A stretch of 64,000 bases of DNA from Rufibacter glacialis (lineage in GTDB: Bacteria; Bacteroidota; Bacteroidia; Cytophagales; Hymenobacteraceae). This document shows positions 1 to 8,846 of this stretch, one piece after another. Within the stretch, counting starts at the first letter, position 1, and the number at the start of each line of letters is the position of its first letter. Location: assembly GCF_008271745.1 (NCBI RefSeq), contig NZ_VKKZ01000021.1, forward strand, positions 124,001 to 188,000, in the 5' to 3' direction. The notes under the pieces were generated by a model, which worked only from the letters and a program-made list of their open reading frames with translations, did no database searches and was not told the origin of the DNA. The translations under genes were made by a program, and so were the position numbers.

Positions 1-681
1 CGTGATGCCCGACACGGCACTCACGGTCACCTGCCCCAAGGCTCCTTTTCCTTTCACGCCCGCGTCTAGCAAGCGGTGCCCACCGGCAAAGGTGATGTAG
101 CCGCCCACCGTGCCGCCCACCAAGGTGATAATCGCCGTGAAGCTCACTTGCTCCGGGGCCACCGTTCTGAGGGCGGCCTCGGCCAATGGCGGCGAAGAAA
201 CCCAGGCCAAGTACACAATCAGCCCAATCATGAGAACACCCAATACCTGCGCGAAGCGGTCCATGAGTTGGCCGGCCTCGCGCACCAGAAATATACCGAT
301 GGCCACGGCCGCCGAGATCACCGCCCCAGTTTCCACCGAGAGGCCGGTCAGTACGTTGAGCCCTAACCCCGCGCCGCCCACGTTCCCAATGTTGAAGGCG
401 AAGCCGCCCAGCACAATCAGGAACGCGATGAACCCACCCAAGCCCGGCAGCACCGCATTGGCGATGTCCTGGGCCCGTTTCTCAGAAAGGGCAATCACCC
501 GCCACACGTTCAATTGCACACCGATGTCCAGCAGAATGGAGAGCAGGATCACAAACCCGAAGCTCGCGCCCAGGCTCTGGGTGAAAACGGTGGTTTGGGT
601 CAGGAAACCCGGCCCTACGGCCGAGGTGGCCATGAGGAAAGCGGCGCCCAGGAGCACACTCCGGTTTTTGGTTTGTTTCAT
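1..681 (-). CDS. NRAMP-fold membrane transporter (YcsG-like), 3' part cut by window edge
   Basis: An open frame of 227 codons starts at ATG 681 and runs off the left edge. It has hydrophobic helices throughout and begins MKQTKNRSVLLGAAF. It resembles the NRAMP-type permease found beside kipI/kipA/pxpA in Bacillus (YcsG). The first-helix motif that is DPGN in metal-transporting NRAMPs reads GPGF here, and the helix-6 region reads TFAGGHRLLD, so the classic metal ligands are missing. It follows pxpA by 5 bp and is probably in the same operon. I infer a role in importing 5-oxoproline or a related substrate rather than manganese; the substrate itself is not visible in the sequence. Confidence 0.75.
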   Translation of the reverse strand, partial: MKQTKNRSVLLGAAFLMATSAVGPGFLTQTTVFTQSLGASFGFVILLSILLDIGVQLNVWRVIALSEKRAQDIANAVLPGLGGFIAFLIVLGGFAFNIGNVGGAGLGLNVLTGLSVETGAVISAAVAIGIFLVREAGQLMDRFAQVLGVLMIGLIVYLAWVSSPPLAEAALRTVAPEQVSFTAIITLVGGTVGGYITFAGGHRLLDAGVKGKGALGQVTVSAVSGIT

Positions 682-686
682 AAAAA

Positions 687-1457
687 CTAGCCCTGAAATG
701 CCCGCAGAGAAATGTTTTCCTTTGTGAGCGCCTCCCTGATCTGCCGGGCGAAGGCCACCGCGTGCGTTCCATCGCCGTGGAGGCAAACGGTATCTGCTTT
801 GATGGGCACGTCTACCCCTTGCTGCGACCGCACCACACCTTCCTTCACCATGCGCACCACCTGCCGAACCGCCTCATTTTGATCCGTGATCAAGGCGTTT
901 GGTAATCTACGGGAGGTGAGCGTGCCGTCCTGCTGGTACGTCCGGTCGGCGAAGACTTCATGCGCGGTTTTCAGGCCCAGTTTCTCCCCGGCCTGCACCA
1001 AGGCGCTTCCGGCCAGGCCATACAGCACCGCTTCCGGCGCTACGTTATACACGGCTTCGGCGATGGCTTGGGCCAAGGCGGGGTTGGTGGCCGCCATGTT
1101 GTACAGCGCGCCGTGCGGTTTTACGTGGTGCAGCACCCCGCCCTCGGCCTTGATAAACCCCCAGAGCGCGCCTATCTGGTACACCACCAGGTCATAGGCT
1201 TCTTCAGGAGAGACGGCCAGGTCACGGCGGCCAAACCCGGCCAGGTCCTGGAAACCGGGGTGCGCGCCCAGGGCCACGCTGTGTTCCAGGGCCAGCCGCA
1301 CGGTCTTTTTCATCACGGCTGGGTCACCGGCATGGAACCCGCAGGCAATATTGGCTGAGGTCACCAAGGGCAGCAGAGCTTCGTCCTGGCCCAGGCGGTA
1401 AGCCCCAAAGCTTTCGCCAACATCACAGTTCAGGTCAACGGTAAGGGTCTGGTTCAT
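687..1457 (-). CDS. pxpA: 5-oxoprolinase subunit A (LamB/YcsF family)
   Basis: The 256-residue product begins [20 protein letters not shown], the strongly conserved N-terminus of PxpA. It continues with the family motifs [21 protein letters not shown] and VKPHGALYN. PxpA works with PxpB and PxpC in ATP-dependent opening of 5-oxoproline to glutamate in the cytoplasm. The ATG overlaps the pxpC stop codon in an ATGA arrangement, which suggests translational coupling. The frame stays open far upstream inside pxpC, but homology begins only at this ATG. Length is normal for the family. Confidence 0.95.
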   Translation of the reverse strand: MNQTLTVDLNCDVGESFGAYRLGQDEALLPLVTSANIACGFHAGDPAVMKKTVRLALEHSVALGAHPGFQDLAGFGRRDLAVSPEEAYDLVVYQIGALWGFIKAEGGVLHHVKPHGALYNMAATNPALAQAIAEAVYNVAPEAVLYGLAGSALVQAGEKLGLKTAHEVFADRTYQQDGTLTSRRLPNALITDQNEAVRQVVRMVKEGVVRSQQGVDVPIKADTVCLHGDGTHAVAFARQIREALTKENISLRAFQG

Positions 1458-2455
1458 CTTTTCAAGTGAAGGTGAAGGGCGCTGGCAAGCTGCGCCAAGG
1501 TTCTTTCCTGTTGATAATACAACTCCTGCGCCTGGGCCAACGATACCTGCTGGAACCGTATGGTGGCTCCCGGCTTGGCCTGCGCGAGCAAGGGCAGATC
1601 CGCAGAGATGACCTGGCCCAGGCGCGGGTAGCCCCCGGTGGTCTGGCGGTCGGCCATCAAGATAATAGGATTTCCGTTGGCCAGTATCTGCACGGTCCCA
1701 AACGTGACGGCGCTGGAAAGTACTTCTACCGGTTCTTTCAGCGTCAGCGCCGGCCCTGCAATCCGGTACCCCATGCGGTCTGAGGCGGGAGCTACCTGAA
1801 ACGGTGACTGCCAGAACGCTTCCTGGGCTTCCGACGAAAACAGGCCATATTCCGGGCCCGGCACCACCCGTACCGTAGGGTTCCCGGCGTACGGGGGCAG
1901 GCTTGCAGGGAAAACACCCCAGGGTGCAGCCAGGAACGGTTCCGGCGCCGGGAGTCTCTCTTGCCAGGCCTTTAGCTGCTCCGGCTTGAGGCCCTTGAGC
2001 GGCACTTGGTCGTCTTTCTGGAGCGCCCGGCCGTGCCATCCGCCCACCGCTGCCCGAAGGTACGTAGCCGCGCTGCCCATCACCGGCGGCACGTCTACCC
2101 CACCGCCCAGAGCCAGGTAGGCGCGGCAACCCTGTACCGCCCGCCCGAACTCCAGCCGGGTTCCGGCCCGCACAAAAACGGGCTGGTTCATGGGCAGCGG
2201 TTTGGCGTCCAGCCTCGGCGAGAGATCGGCGCCGGTCACCGCCAGGAGCGTGTCTTGTTGGAAAAGCAGGCGAGGCCCCACCAGCGTGATCTCCAGCGCG
2301 GCGGCGTTTTGGGCATTGCCCACCAGCAGGTTGGCCACCCGCAACGCGAAGGCATCCATGGCACCGCTTACCACCATGCCCTGCTTCTGGTAGCCATACC
2401 GACCCAGGTCTTGCACCGTGGTGAGCAGACCGGCTTTTTCCACGCTAAAACCCAT
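1454..2455 (-). CDS. pxpC: 5-oxoprolinase subunit C (KipA / biotin-dependent carboxylase-like)
   Basis: This 333-residue protein has the KipA-family start ([19 protein letters not shown]) and the downstream motifs [24 protein letters not shown] and [14 protein letters not shown]. The family corresponds to the C-terminal half of allophanate hydrolase/urea-carboxylase-type enzymes and forms a complex with PxpB. It overlaps pxpB by 11 bp and pxpA by 4 bp, so B, C and A are read from one message. The single-domain form matches bacterial PxpC. No defects are visible. Confidence 0.94.
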   Translation of the reverse strand: MGFSVEKAGLLTTVQDLGRYGYQKQGMVVSGAMDAFALRVANLLVGNAQNAAALEITLVGPRLLFQQDTLLAVTGADLSPRLDAKPLPMNQPVFVRAGTRLEFGRAVQGCRAYLALGGGVDVPPVMGSAATYLRAAVGGWHGRALQKDDQVPLKGLKPEQLKAWQERLPAPEPFLAAPWGVFPASLPPYAGNPTVRVVPGPEYGLFSSEAQEAFWQSPFQVAPASDRMGYRIAGPALTLKEPVEVLSSAVTFGTVQILANGNPIILMADRQTTGGYPRLGQVISADLPLLAQAKPGATIRFQQVSLAQAQELYYQQERTLAQLASALHLHLKR

Positions 2456-3176
2456 GCGCCTGCTTTTTCCGTTTTAGGTACTCTTTTTCTGAAACAGGCA
2501 CAAAACGCACCAGATCGCCCATTTGCAGCAGGCTGGGCAGCTCCCGCTCAGGGTCAAACAAAACCAAGGGGGTGCGACCGATGATCTGCCAGCCGCCCGG
2601 GGTTTCCAGGGGGTACACGCCCGTCTGCGTTCCGGCAATGCCCACCGAGCCCGCCGGCACCACGGAACGGGGCACCTGTTTGCGGGGAGTGGCCAGGCTG
2701 GGGTCCAGGCCGCCCAGGTATGGGAACCCCGGCGCGAAACCGATCAGGTACACCAGATACTCAGGCCGCGTGTGCCGGGTGATCACCTCTTCCGGACTAA
2801 GGCCGGCCTGTTGGGCCACCTCCTCCAGATCTGGCCCGAACTCACCGCCGTACACCACCGGAATTTTCTTGACGGGAGGCTTTTCAGCTTCCAGACCGGT
2901 TTCCAGTTGCGCCAGCAGATGCGTGAGGTGGCCTTCCACCACGGCGTAGGGGTCTTGCTGGCCCCGGTTGCTCAGGAGCCAGGGATCATAGTACACGGTG
3001 ACGGTGGTGAAGGCGGGCACGTATTCCACCAGACCGGGAAACGGGTTTTGGTCAAGGAACCGGGCCACGGCCTTCACGTACTGGTGCGTTTCTACCGCCA
3101 TCTCTTCCCCCAGTTGCAGTACCACCGCCGTTTCGCCCAAAGGGTAAAGCTTGACCGAGGACATGGGAAGAGGCAT
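2445..3176 (-). CDS. pxpB: 5-oxoprolinase subunit B (KipI family)
   Basis: The 243-residue product contains LYPLGETAVVLQLG near the start and ends with the KipI/allophanate-hydrolase-subunit-1 motifs IGFAPGFPYLGGLDP, RKQVPRSVVPAGSVGIAG and TGVYPLETPGGWQIIGRTP. It is the partner of PxpC. I chose ATG 3176 (MPLPMSSVKLYPLG); ATG 3164 is possible. The frame stays open to 3542, but the extra residues are low quality and cover an intergenic repeat. This is the first gene of the pxpBCA-transporter operon. In Bacillus, KipI also inhibits the sporulation kinase KinA; there is no sign that this applies here. Confidence 0.93.
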   Translation of the reverse strand: MPLPMSSVKLYPLGETAVVLQLGEEMAVETHQYVKAVARFLDQNPFPGLVEYVPAFTTVTVYYDPWLLSNRGQQDPYAVVEGHLTHLLAQLETGLEAEKPPVKKIPVVYGGEFGPDLEEVAQQAGLSPEEVITRHTRPEYLVYLIGFAPGFPYLGGLDPSLATPRKQVPRSVVPAGSVGIAGTQTGVYPLETPGGWQIIGRTPLVLFDPERELPSLLQMGDLVRFVPVSEKEYLKRKKQAHGF

Positions 3177-3467
3177 GATGGAAGGTTTCTGGTTTAAGGA
3201 GGATGTCAAGAAAACAGGCCGTAAACGAAGGAGCTTCAAGCCCAGCGGTTTTGCTAATGCTAAAGATAAAATGATTTGGTGAAGTCCAATCCCTTCGGCC
3301 CCGCCGATTGAAAAATTACGAGGTTTGTTCTCTCCTGCAGCGCCTGGGGGGCTCCGGTTCCCAATAGAAAACACTCCGCACCGGAGGCAGCGGGCAAAAA
3401 AACACACCTTGGTTTCGCCGTCCTTAATGGCTTTCACATGTCTGCGAATGCCGCTACTCCGGGTGAT

Positions 3468-3505
3468 CGTTTCAGGCCTATTTTCTGAGAAGTGGGCCTG
3501 AAACG
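3468..3505. repeat. intergenic palindrome IGP copy 1
   Basis: Left arm CGTTTCAGGCC and right arm GGCCTGAAACG are perfect 11-bp complements separated by a 16-nt T/A-rich centre. This is one of the cleanest copies. Confidence 0.75.
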
Positions 3506-3559
3506 GCTTCCGCGGCAGAAGCTTTTTGCTGGTACGTACCAAAGAAACAGGGGCCGCTC

Positions 3560-3598
3560 CGTTTCAAGCATGTTTTCGGGAAAAGGGGTGCTAAACAG
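3560..3598. repeat. IGP copy 2
   Basis: Reads CGTTTCAAGCATGTTTT, then CGGG, then AAAAGGGGTGCTAAACAG. The TTTT/AAAA core and the outer GTTT/AAAC pair are kept; the GGCC block is degenerate. Confidence 0.6.
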
Positions 3599-3650
3599 AT
3601 AGCGTTTCAGAAGCTCCTCTTTGGTTTGTGGCTAGGAGTAGAAGGCGCCT

Positions 3651-3687
3651 CTTTTCTGAGCCTTTTTCTAAAAACAGGCCTAAAGCT
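3651..3687. repeat. IGP copy 3
   Basis: The right arm AAAAACAGGCCTAAAGC matches the consensus; the left arm TTTCTGAGCCTTTTTC is degenerate. Confidence 0.55.
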
Positions 3688-3788
3688 GTAAGGGATGAAA
3701 AGCGGGGCAGGCGGGGTGGTGGCAGCGGCAGAATTTTCAGCCAAGGCAGGAAGCAGGAACAGCGGGTTCTTCGTACTTTTAAGGTAGC

Positions 3789-6395
3789 ATGAAAAATCAG
3801 CAGATCCGGTCTTGGCAGAAAGGCCTCCTTTTCTTTTCCTTTTTAACGGCGGTTTCCTGTATGAAGCACGCTTCGCCTTCCAGCAGCAGCCCGGTGGTGC
3901 CGGTAGTGCCTGGGGTCTCCAAATTGTTGGCTGATTTCCGGCTCCAGCAACTAAGCCAGATCAACTATGACCTGCACCTGACTATTCCGGCCCAGAAAGA
4001 GGCTCCCATACAGGCTTCTGAGGTCATTACTTTTGAGCTGAAAGAGAAAGGGCAGCCGGTACAGCTTGACTTCAAGGAAACCTCTGACAAGCTCAAGCAG
4101 GTGAAAGTAAACGGGGTAATAGTGCCCATTGCGCACACCCAGGAGCACCTGATCCTGCCGGCCCGGCACCTGAGAAAAGGCGAGAACCAGGTGGAGATAA
4201 CGTCCACGGCGGGTAACCTGTCGTTGAACCGGCAGCAGGATTTCCTGTACACGCTGCTGGTACCCGACCGCGCCCGCACCGTTTTCCCCTGTTTTGACCA
4301 GCCTAGCCTCAAAGCCACCTTCACGCTCGCGCTCACGCTGCCGCAGGAGTGGAAAGCCTTGGCCAACGCCCCGCTGCAGGACTCGGTGCTAAGTGCCGGG
4401 CAGAAAACGTACCGTTACCAGAAATCAGACCTCATTCCCACGTACCTGTTCTCGTTTGCGGCCGGCAAATTTGACCACTTGGCCCAGACCGCCAACGGCC
4501 GAACCATGCATTTCCTGCACCGCGAGACCGACAAGGAGAAACTCCAGCAAAGCCTGTCGCCCATTTTCCAGATCCACCGCGATGCGCTGCAGTTCATGGA
4601 GGCGTACACCGGCATCAACTACCCGTTCCAGAAGTTCGATTTTGTGGCGATCCCCGATTTCCAGTACGGTGGCATGGAGCACGTGGGGGCTATCCAGTAC
4701 AAGGCCTCTACCCTGTTCCTGGACGAAGGCGCCACCCAGGACCAGAAAATCTCCCGCTCCAGCCTGATCTCGCACGAGACGGCGCACATGTGGTTTGGCG
4801 ACCTGGTGACCATGGAGTGGTTCAATGACGTCTGGATGAAAGAGGTTTTCGCCAATTTCATGGCCGACAAGATCACGCAGGTGGCCGTACCCAACTCCAA
4901 CTTCGACCTCAAGTTTGTGGTAGACCATTTGCCCGCCGCTTATGGCGTAGACCGCACGGCCGGGGCCAATCCCATCCGTCAGGAACTGGACAACCTGCAG
5001 GATGCCGGTTCTATGTACGGCAACATCATCTACCACAAGGCCCCGGTCATGATGCGCCAACTGGAGCGGCTCATGGGCGAAGAAGCGTTCCGGAAAGGTT
5101 TGCAACAGTACCTGAAGAAATACGCCTTCGGCAACGCCACCTGGCCTGACCTTATCCAAATTCTGGACGACCTCACTCCCGCCGATTTGCAGGCCTGGAA
5201 CCAGGTGTGGGTGAACGAGCCGGGGCGTCCGCAGTTTGAGTACACGTTGCAAACCCAAGGCGGTAAGATTTCCAACCTGACCATCCGGCAGAAAGGCGAA
5301 GACGGTTCTGCCCGGTTTTGGCCGCAGTTCTTTGAGCTGGCCCTGGTGTACCCAAACCGCATTCAGGAACTGACGGTGAACATGAATGAGGCCGAAGTCA
5401 CCTTGCCGGAAGCCGTGGGCCAAGAGAAGCCGCTGTTCGTGCTTTTTGACGTGACGGGCCAAGGCTACGGCGTGTTCCCGGTAGATGCCCAGATGCTTAC
5501 CGGACTGTACAGCCTCAAGAACCCGGTGGCCCGGGCCTCGGCGTACATCAACCTGTATGAGAACCTGCAGAACGGCCGCAGCGTCACGCCCCGCCAACTG
5601 CTGGATTTCTACCGCAGCGGCCTTTCCAAAGAAACCGAGGAGCTGAACGTGAAACTGCTCACGGGCCAGCTCAGTGATATTTTTTGGCGGTTCCTGCCCG
5701 CCACCCAACGGCCCGCCCTGGCCCCGCAACTGGAACAGGAACTCTGGGCCGCCCTGGAGAAAGCCACCTCGGGCAACGTGAAAAAACTGCTGTTCAAAAC
5801 CTACCAGAGCATTGCCCTGAGTGCCGCCGCGCAAAACCGCCTGTACCAGATCTGGGACCAGGAACAGGCCCCGGCCGGCGTGAAACTCTCTGAAGACGAC
5901 TATACCTCCCTGGCGCTGGCTTTGGCGGTGCGCGACTACCAGAACAGCCCGCAGATATTGGCCCGCCAGATGGCACGCATACCTAACCCAGACCGCAAGA
6001 AACGCCTCCAGTTCATGCTGCCTGCGCTTTCTGGGCAAGTGCAGGAACGGGATGCCTTTTTCGCCTCTTTGAAGAAAGAGGAAAACCGGGAGGTGGAGTC
6101 TTGGGTTTTGGCGGCGTTGGGCTATCTGCACCACCCGCTGCGGGCGGCTACCTCAGAGAAATACCTGCCTGAAAGCCTGAACCTGCTGGAGGAAATTCAG
6201 CGCACCGGCGACATCTTTTTCCCCGCGTCGTGGCTGTCGGTTACGTTTGGGTCTTACCAGAGCGCGGGAGCCGCCCAAACGGTACGGGCTTTTCTGCAGG
6301 CGCACCCAGCCTACAACCCCAAGCTGAAAGGGAAGATCCTGCAGGCCGCCGATGGGGTGTTCAGGGCCGAGAAGTTGGTACAGTCGGGTAAGTAA
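3789..6395 (+). CDS. M1-family zinc aminopeptidase, exported (lipoprotein-like)
   Basis: The 868-residue protein begins with a hydrophobic signal segment ending AVSC, suggesting export as a lipoprotein or periplasmic enzyme. The zinc site is HETAH at residues 329-333 with the third ligand E352, giving the exact HExxH-x18-E spacing of M1 peptidases. The substrate-binding GxMEN motif is GGMEH at about 294-298. An N-terminal beta domain precedes the catalytic domain and a long helical C-terminal domain follows, normal for M1. It should remove N-terminal amino acids from peptides outside the cytoplasm. It is transcribed alone, divergently from pxpB. Confidence 0.93.
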   Translation: MKNQQIRSWQKGLLFFSFLTAVSCMKHASPSSSSPVVPVVPGVSKLLADFRLQQLSQINYDLHLTIPAQKEAPIQASEVITFELKEKGQPVQLDFKETSDKLKQVKVNGVIVPIAHTQEHLILPARHLRKGENQVEITSTAGNLSLNRQQDFLYTLLVPDRARTVFPCFDQPSLKATFTLALTLPQEWKALANAPLQDSVLSAGQKTYRYQKSDLIPTYLFSFAAGKFDHLAQTANGRTMHFLHRETDKEKLQQSLSPIFQIHRDALQFMEAYTGINYPFQKFDFVAIPDFQYGGMEHVGAIQYKASTLFLDEGATQDQKISRSSLISHETAHMWFGDLVTMEWFNDVWMKEVFANFMADKITQVAVPNSNFDLKFVVDHLPAAYGVDRTAGANPIRQELDNLQDAGSMYGNIIYHKAPVMMRQLERLMGEEAFRKGLQQYLKKYAFGNATWPDLIQILDDLTPADLQAWNQVWVNEPGRPQFEYTLQTQGGKISNLTIRQKGEDGSARFWPQFFELALVYPNRIQELTVNMNEAEVTLPEAVGQEKPLFVLFDVTGQGYGVFPVDAQMLTGLYSLKNPVARASAYINLYENLQNGRSVTPRQLLDFYRSGLSKETEELNVKLLTGQLSDIFWRFLPATQRPALAPQLEQELWAALEKATSGNVKKLLFKTYQSIALSAAAQNRLYQIWDQEQAPAGVKLSEDDYTSLALALAVRDYQNSPQILARQMARIPNPDRKKRLQFMLPALSGQVQERDAFFASLKKEENREVESWVLAALGYLHHPLRAATSEKYLPESLNLLEEIQRTGDIFFPASWLSVTFGSYQSAGAAQTVRAFLQAHPAYNPKLKGKILQAADGVFRAEKLVQSGK

Positions 6396-6726
6396 CCCAA
6401 GAGACCACTCTGTTCTCAGTTTGCTAAGGCTTTGCCCATTACAGACAGGTGTTTCAGTAGACGTATTTTCCTGTTTGGATTTGCGGACTCGTCACACCTC
6501 ATGTCTCTTTGGCTTTTACCGGCTGCAACTCAGCTTCTCTCAAGAAAGACAGGGAAAGGGGCGTTGGCTAGGGTCTCTCTGGGCCGATTTCTTGGTCAGG
6601 TTTTCTGGAAGCGCTGGCCGTACTATTTCAGGCAACTAGAACAAATACGGAGGTTCTTCGTTGAAAAAGGTACAGAGAACAGGTGGTTTAACAACCTGTT
6701 CCTTTACAAAAAATCCAATTACGACT
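6396..6726. other. 331-bp intergenic region upstream of the YceI gene
   Basis: No gene is supported here. The only structured element seen is an inverted repeat at 6677-6701, 25 bp before the next start codon. Confidence 0.5.
6677..6701. promoter_or_regulatory. inverted repeat upstream of the YceI gene, possible operator
   Basis: GAACAGGT and ACCTGTTC flank a 9-nt centre GGTTTAACA that is itself nearly palindromic. It ends 25 bp before ATG 6727 and has no T-tract, so an operator or 5'UTR hairpin fits better than a terminator. The cognate regulator is unknown. Confidence 0.4.
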
Positions 6727-7434
6727 ATGAAAAAATCATTCACCCTCAGAACCGCCGGCCTGGCCTTAGTGGCCGGGTTGGCACTAGCTTCCTGCAACCA
6801 GGCTCCCAAAGAAGGTGACCAGGCCACCATCACCGATGAAAAATCCACCGCCAGTGCCACCGGGCAAACCTTTGTGGTAGACACGGCGGCCTCGGTGGTA
6901 GAGTTCACCGGCAATGGCGTGGGCAAGAACCACCCGGGTACGTTCAAACTGTCTTCGGGCACGGTGGCCGTGGCCAATAACCAGATCACCGGTGGTGAGT
7001 TCACCATCAACATCAGATCCCTTTCCATGAAAGAACAGGGAGAAATGTTCCAGACCAAGCTGAAGCCCCACTTGTTGAGCGGCGACTTCTTTGATGCCGA
7101 GAAATTTGGGACGGCCACGTTTGAGATCACCAAGGTGGAACCCTACAAATCTGACGGAAAGGACACCTCGCTGGTAGAAGGCGCCAACTTCAGCGTCAGC
7201 GGGAACTTCACCCTGAAAGGCGTGACCAAGAACATCACCTTCCCGGCCCGTATTGAACTGGATGATAACGCACTGGAGGCCGAAGCCAACTTCAACATTG
7301 ACCGCCGCCAGTGGCAGATGAACTATGGCAATGACAAAACCCTGGGTGACCAGTTCATCTCAGAGACCGTGAACATTGAACTGGACCTGGAAGCGAAGAA
7401 GCCAACCGGCACCGCCACGGCCTCAGCCCAGTAA
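6727..7434 (+). CDS. YceI-family lipocalin-like lipoprotein
   Basis: The 235-residue product starts MKKSFTLRTAGLALVAG and has a lipobox LASC, so it is probably lipid-anchored. The mature part has the YceI pattern: FVVDTAASVVEFTGNGVGKNHPGTF, then SGDFFDAEKFGTATFEIT, then GNFTLKGVTKNITFPA. YceI proteins fold as a lipocalin-like barrel that binds long isoprenoid or fatty chains; here the ligand is unknown. ATG 6727 was chosen because the signal peptide begins there. It is monocistronic, with a strong terminator 20 bp after the stop codon. Confidence 0.93.
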   Translation: MKKSFTLRTAGLALVAGLALASCNQAPKEGDQATITDEKSTASATGQTFVVDTAASVVEFTGNGVGKNHPGTFKLSSGTVAVANNQITGGEFTINIRSLSMKEQGEMFQTKLKPHLLSGDFFDAEKFGTATFEITKVEPYKSDGKDTSLVEGANFSVSGNFTLKGVTKNITFPARIELDDNALEAEANFNIDRRQWQMNYGNDKTLGDQFISETVNIELDLEAKKPTGTATASAQ

Positions 7435-7453
7435 CCTAAGCAATCTTCCACAG

Positions 7454-7488
7454 AAAGAGCCCGAAAACCAGCGTTTTCGGGCTCTTTT
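7454..7488 (+). terminator. terminator after the YceI gene
   Basis: A perfect 15-bp stem, AAAGAGCCCGAAAAC with GTTTTCGGGCTCTTT, has a 4-nt loop and ends in TTTT. The A-rich 5' side means it could also work on the minus strand. Confidence 0.9.
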
Positions 7489-7656
7489 GCATTAATAGGC
7501 CTGAAACAGTATAGAGGTACAAGACAAAAATGATGGTCCATTCTTGTACCCTATCTTCTTGGAAGGGTTTTGGTGACGAACGGCCGTCACGCAAACCAAG
7601 TGACTTTCTAGCTTGCCCACAAGATCCTTCCAGGATGACAAAATGTGTGCTGGTTC

Positions 7657-7702
7657 AAGTTTTCAACTTGGAACTAAAATGACCTGAAGTTTTCAACTTC
7701 AG
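7657..7702. repeat. two copies of AAGTTTTCAACTT
   Basis: The 13-mer occurs at 7657-7669 and 7687-7699. The second lies in a palindrome, CTGAAG to CTTCAG, at 7684-7702. This occupies the 310-bp gap between the YceI gene and the minus-strand hydrolase, which otherwise shows no gene. Confidence 0.55.
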
Positions 7703-7744
7703 TGAGGCAAGCGTCTCAGGAACTACATTACCTAAGGCACTCCA

Positions 7745-8650
7745 TTACTTCCGTTTTACCAGTAACTCCTTCACCGCCTGTTCAATGGTAGGCCAAACCG
7801 GCGACGTAGGTGCCACCAGATCAAAGTGTCCTGCCTCGGGCAACAGCACCACTTTTGCCTTGTTGTTTCTGGAAGAGGAATGATTCACAAAATTCTGCGC
7901 CTGACTCACTGGCACAATGGGGTCCTTGCCACCTTGCACCATCCTTACGGGTGTTTTCAAGGCCAAAGCTGGCGATGGGGTTGCTTCCGCGTAGCGGTGA
8001 GGCATAGCAGTTGGCAGACCACCCAACAGCTTTTCCACGGCGGCGTTGCAGCTTCCTTTCTGGGTGCTGTAGGTGGTGAGGTCTGGGATGCCGGCCAGGG
8101 CCACCACGCCTTTGACTTTCAAGGGCTTCTTGGTGTACAAGGCACTGCTGCGGGGCAATTCTGAGCGGCCGGCCGCCCACAGGGCCAGGTGCCCGCCCGC
8201 GGAGTGGCCCATCAGCACCACCTCCTTGGCCTTAACCGGGTACTGTCGGGCCAGCACGCGCACGTGGTCAACGGCCTGGGCTACGTCCAAGAAGGTGCCG
8301 GGGTAGCCGCCCCCCGGGTTGCCCACCCGCCGGAACTCAATGTTCCAGGTGGCAAATCCTGCCTTGGCCAGGGCCGCGCTTGCGTAGTTCATGTACCGGT
8401 AATTGTACTGCGAGAGCCAGCACCCGCCATGGATGAGCACCACCACCGGGAACGGCCCTTTCCCCTCGGGCACCCGCAGTTCGCCAAACTGCAGCGAATC
8501 TGGTCCGTAAGCCAGCCGCACGCCCGGCGCGGGCATGGGTTGCTGCACCAGGTCTTGCCAGGTCATGGGTGGGGCAGGTACGGTTTGGGCCTGGAGGCCA
8601 CCAGCACTACAAAAAAGACAATACAGCAGAACAGAGAAAAAGAACTTCAT
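7745..8650 (-). CDS. exported alpha/beta-hydrolase (esterase/lipase, HGG type)
   Basis: The 301-residue protein has a signal peptide (MKFFFSVLLYCLFCSAGGLQA). The oxyanion-hole motif is LIHGGCW, the nucleophile elbow is MGHSAGGH, and the probable acid and base are in GGKDPIV and EAGHFDLV. This is the BD-FAE/acetyl-esterase-like layout, so it likely cleaves an ester in the periplasm; the substrate is not predictable. The start was set at ATG 8650, where the signal peptide begins, rather than 42 bp upstream. It is divergent from the KAS II gene. Confidence 0.85.
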   Translation of the reverse strand: MKFFFSVLLYCLFCSAGGLQAQTVPAPPMTWQDLVQQPMPAPGVRLAYGPDSLQFGELRVPEGKGPFPVVVLIHGGCWLSQYNYRYMNYASAALAKAGFATWNIEFRRVGNPGGGYPGTFLDVAQAVDHVRVLARQYPVKAKEVVLMGHSAGGHLALWAAGRSELPRSSALYTKKPLKVKGVVALAGIPDLTTYSTQKGSCNAAVEKLLGGLPTAMPHRYAEATPSPALALKTPVRMVQGGKDPIVPVSQAQNFVNHSSSRNNKAKVVLLPEAGHFDLVAPTSPVWPTIEQAVKELLVKRK

Positions 8651-8846
8651 AAAAAACGGCCAGATTCTAAAAAACAGCCCCAAAACGGGCATCTACGGTT
8701 GGAAGAAGAAAGGTACGGGAGGCTTTTCATTTTTGAACCAGTATCTTGCCTCTTCTTTCCGCTTTTTAGGGAGAAGACACCGGATTGGGCAAGGCCAGCA
8801 ACCAAGGCTTGCCCACCGTTTACCACCCCATTCTAAAAAACAAGCA

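Larger units (their letters stand above)
3177..3788. other. 612-bp divergent intergenic region without a supported gene
   Basis: This region lies between the divergent pxpB and M1 peptidase genes. It contains three copies of the 38-bp intergenic palindrome within 220 bp and presumably both promoters. A TACTTTTA near 3774 resembles the TAnnTTTG element but is not exact. No convincing ORF was found. Confidence 0.6.

Noticed and set aside
1458-2129. N-terminal extension that would make pxpA 480 codons long
   Set aside because: PxpA homology begins at ATG 1457; the upstream part overlaps pxpC in another frame.
4425-6134. 569-codon minus-strand ORF inside the M1 peptidase
   Set aside because: It lies opposite a gene with full zinc-site and GxMEN motifs and shows no domain pattern; long antisense frames are common in GC-rich DNA.
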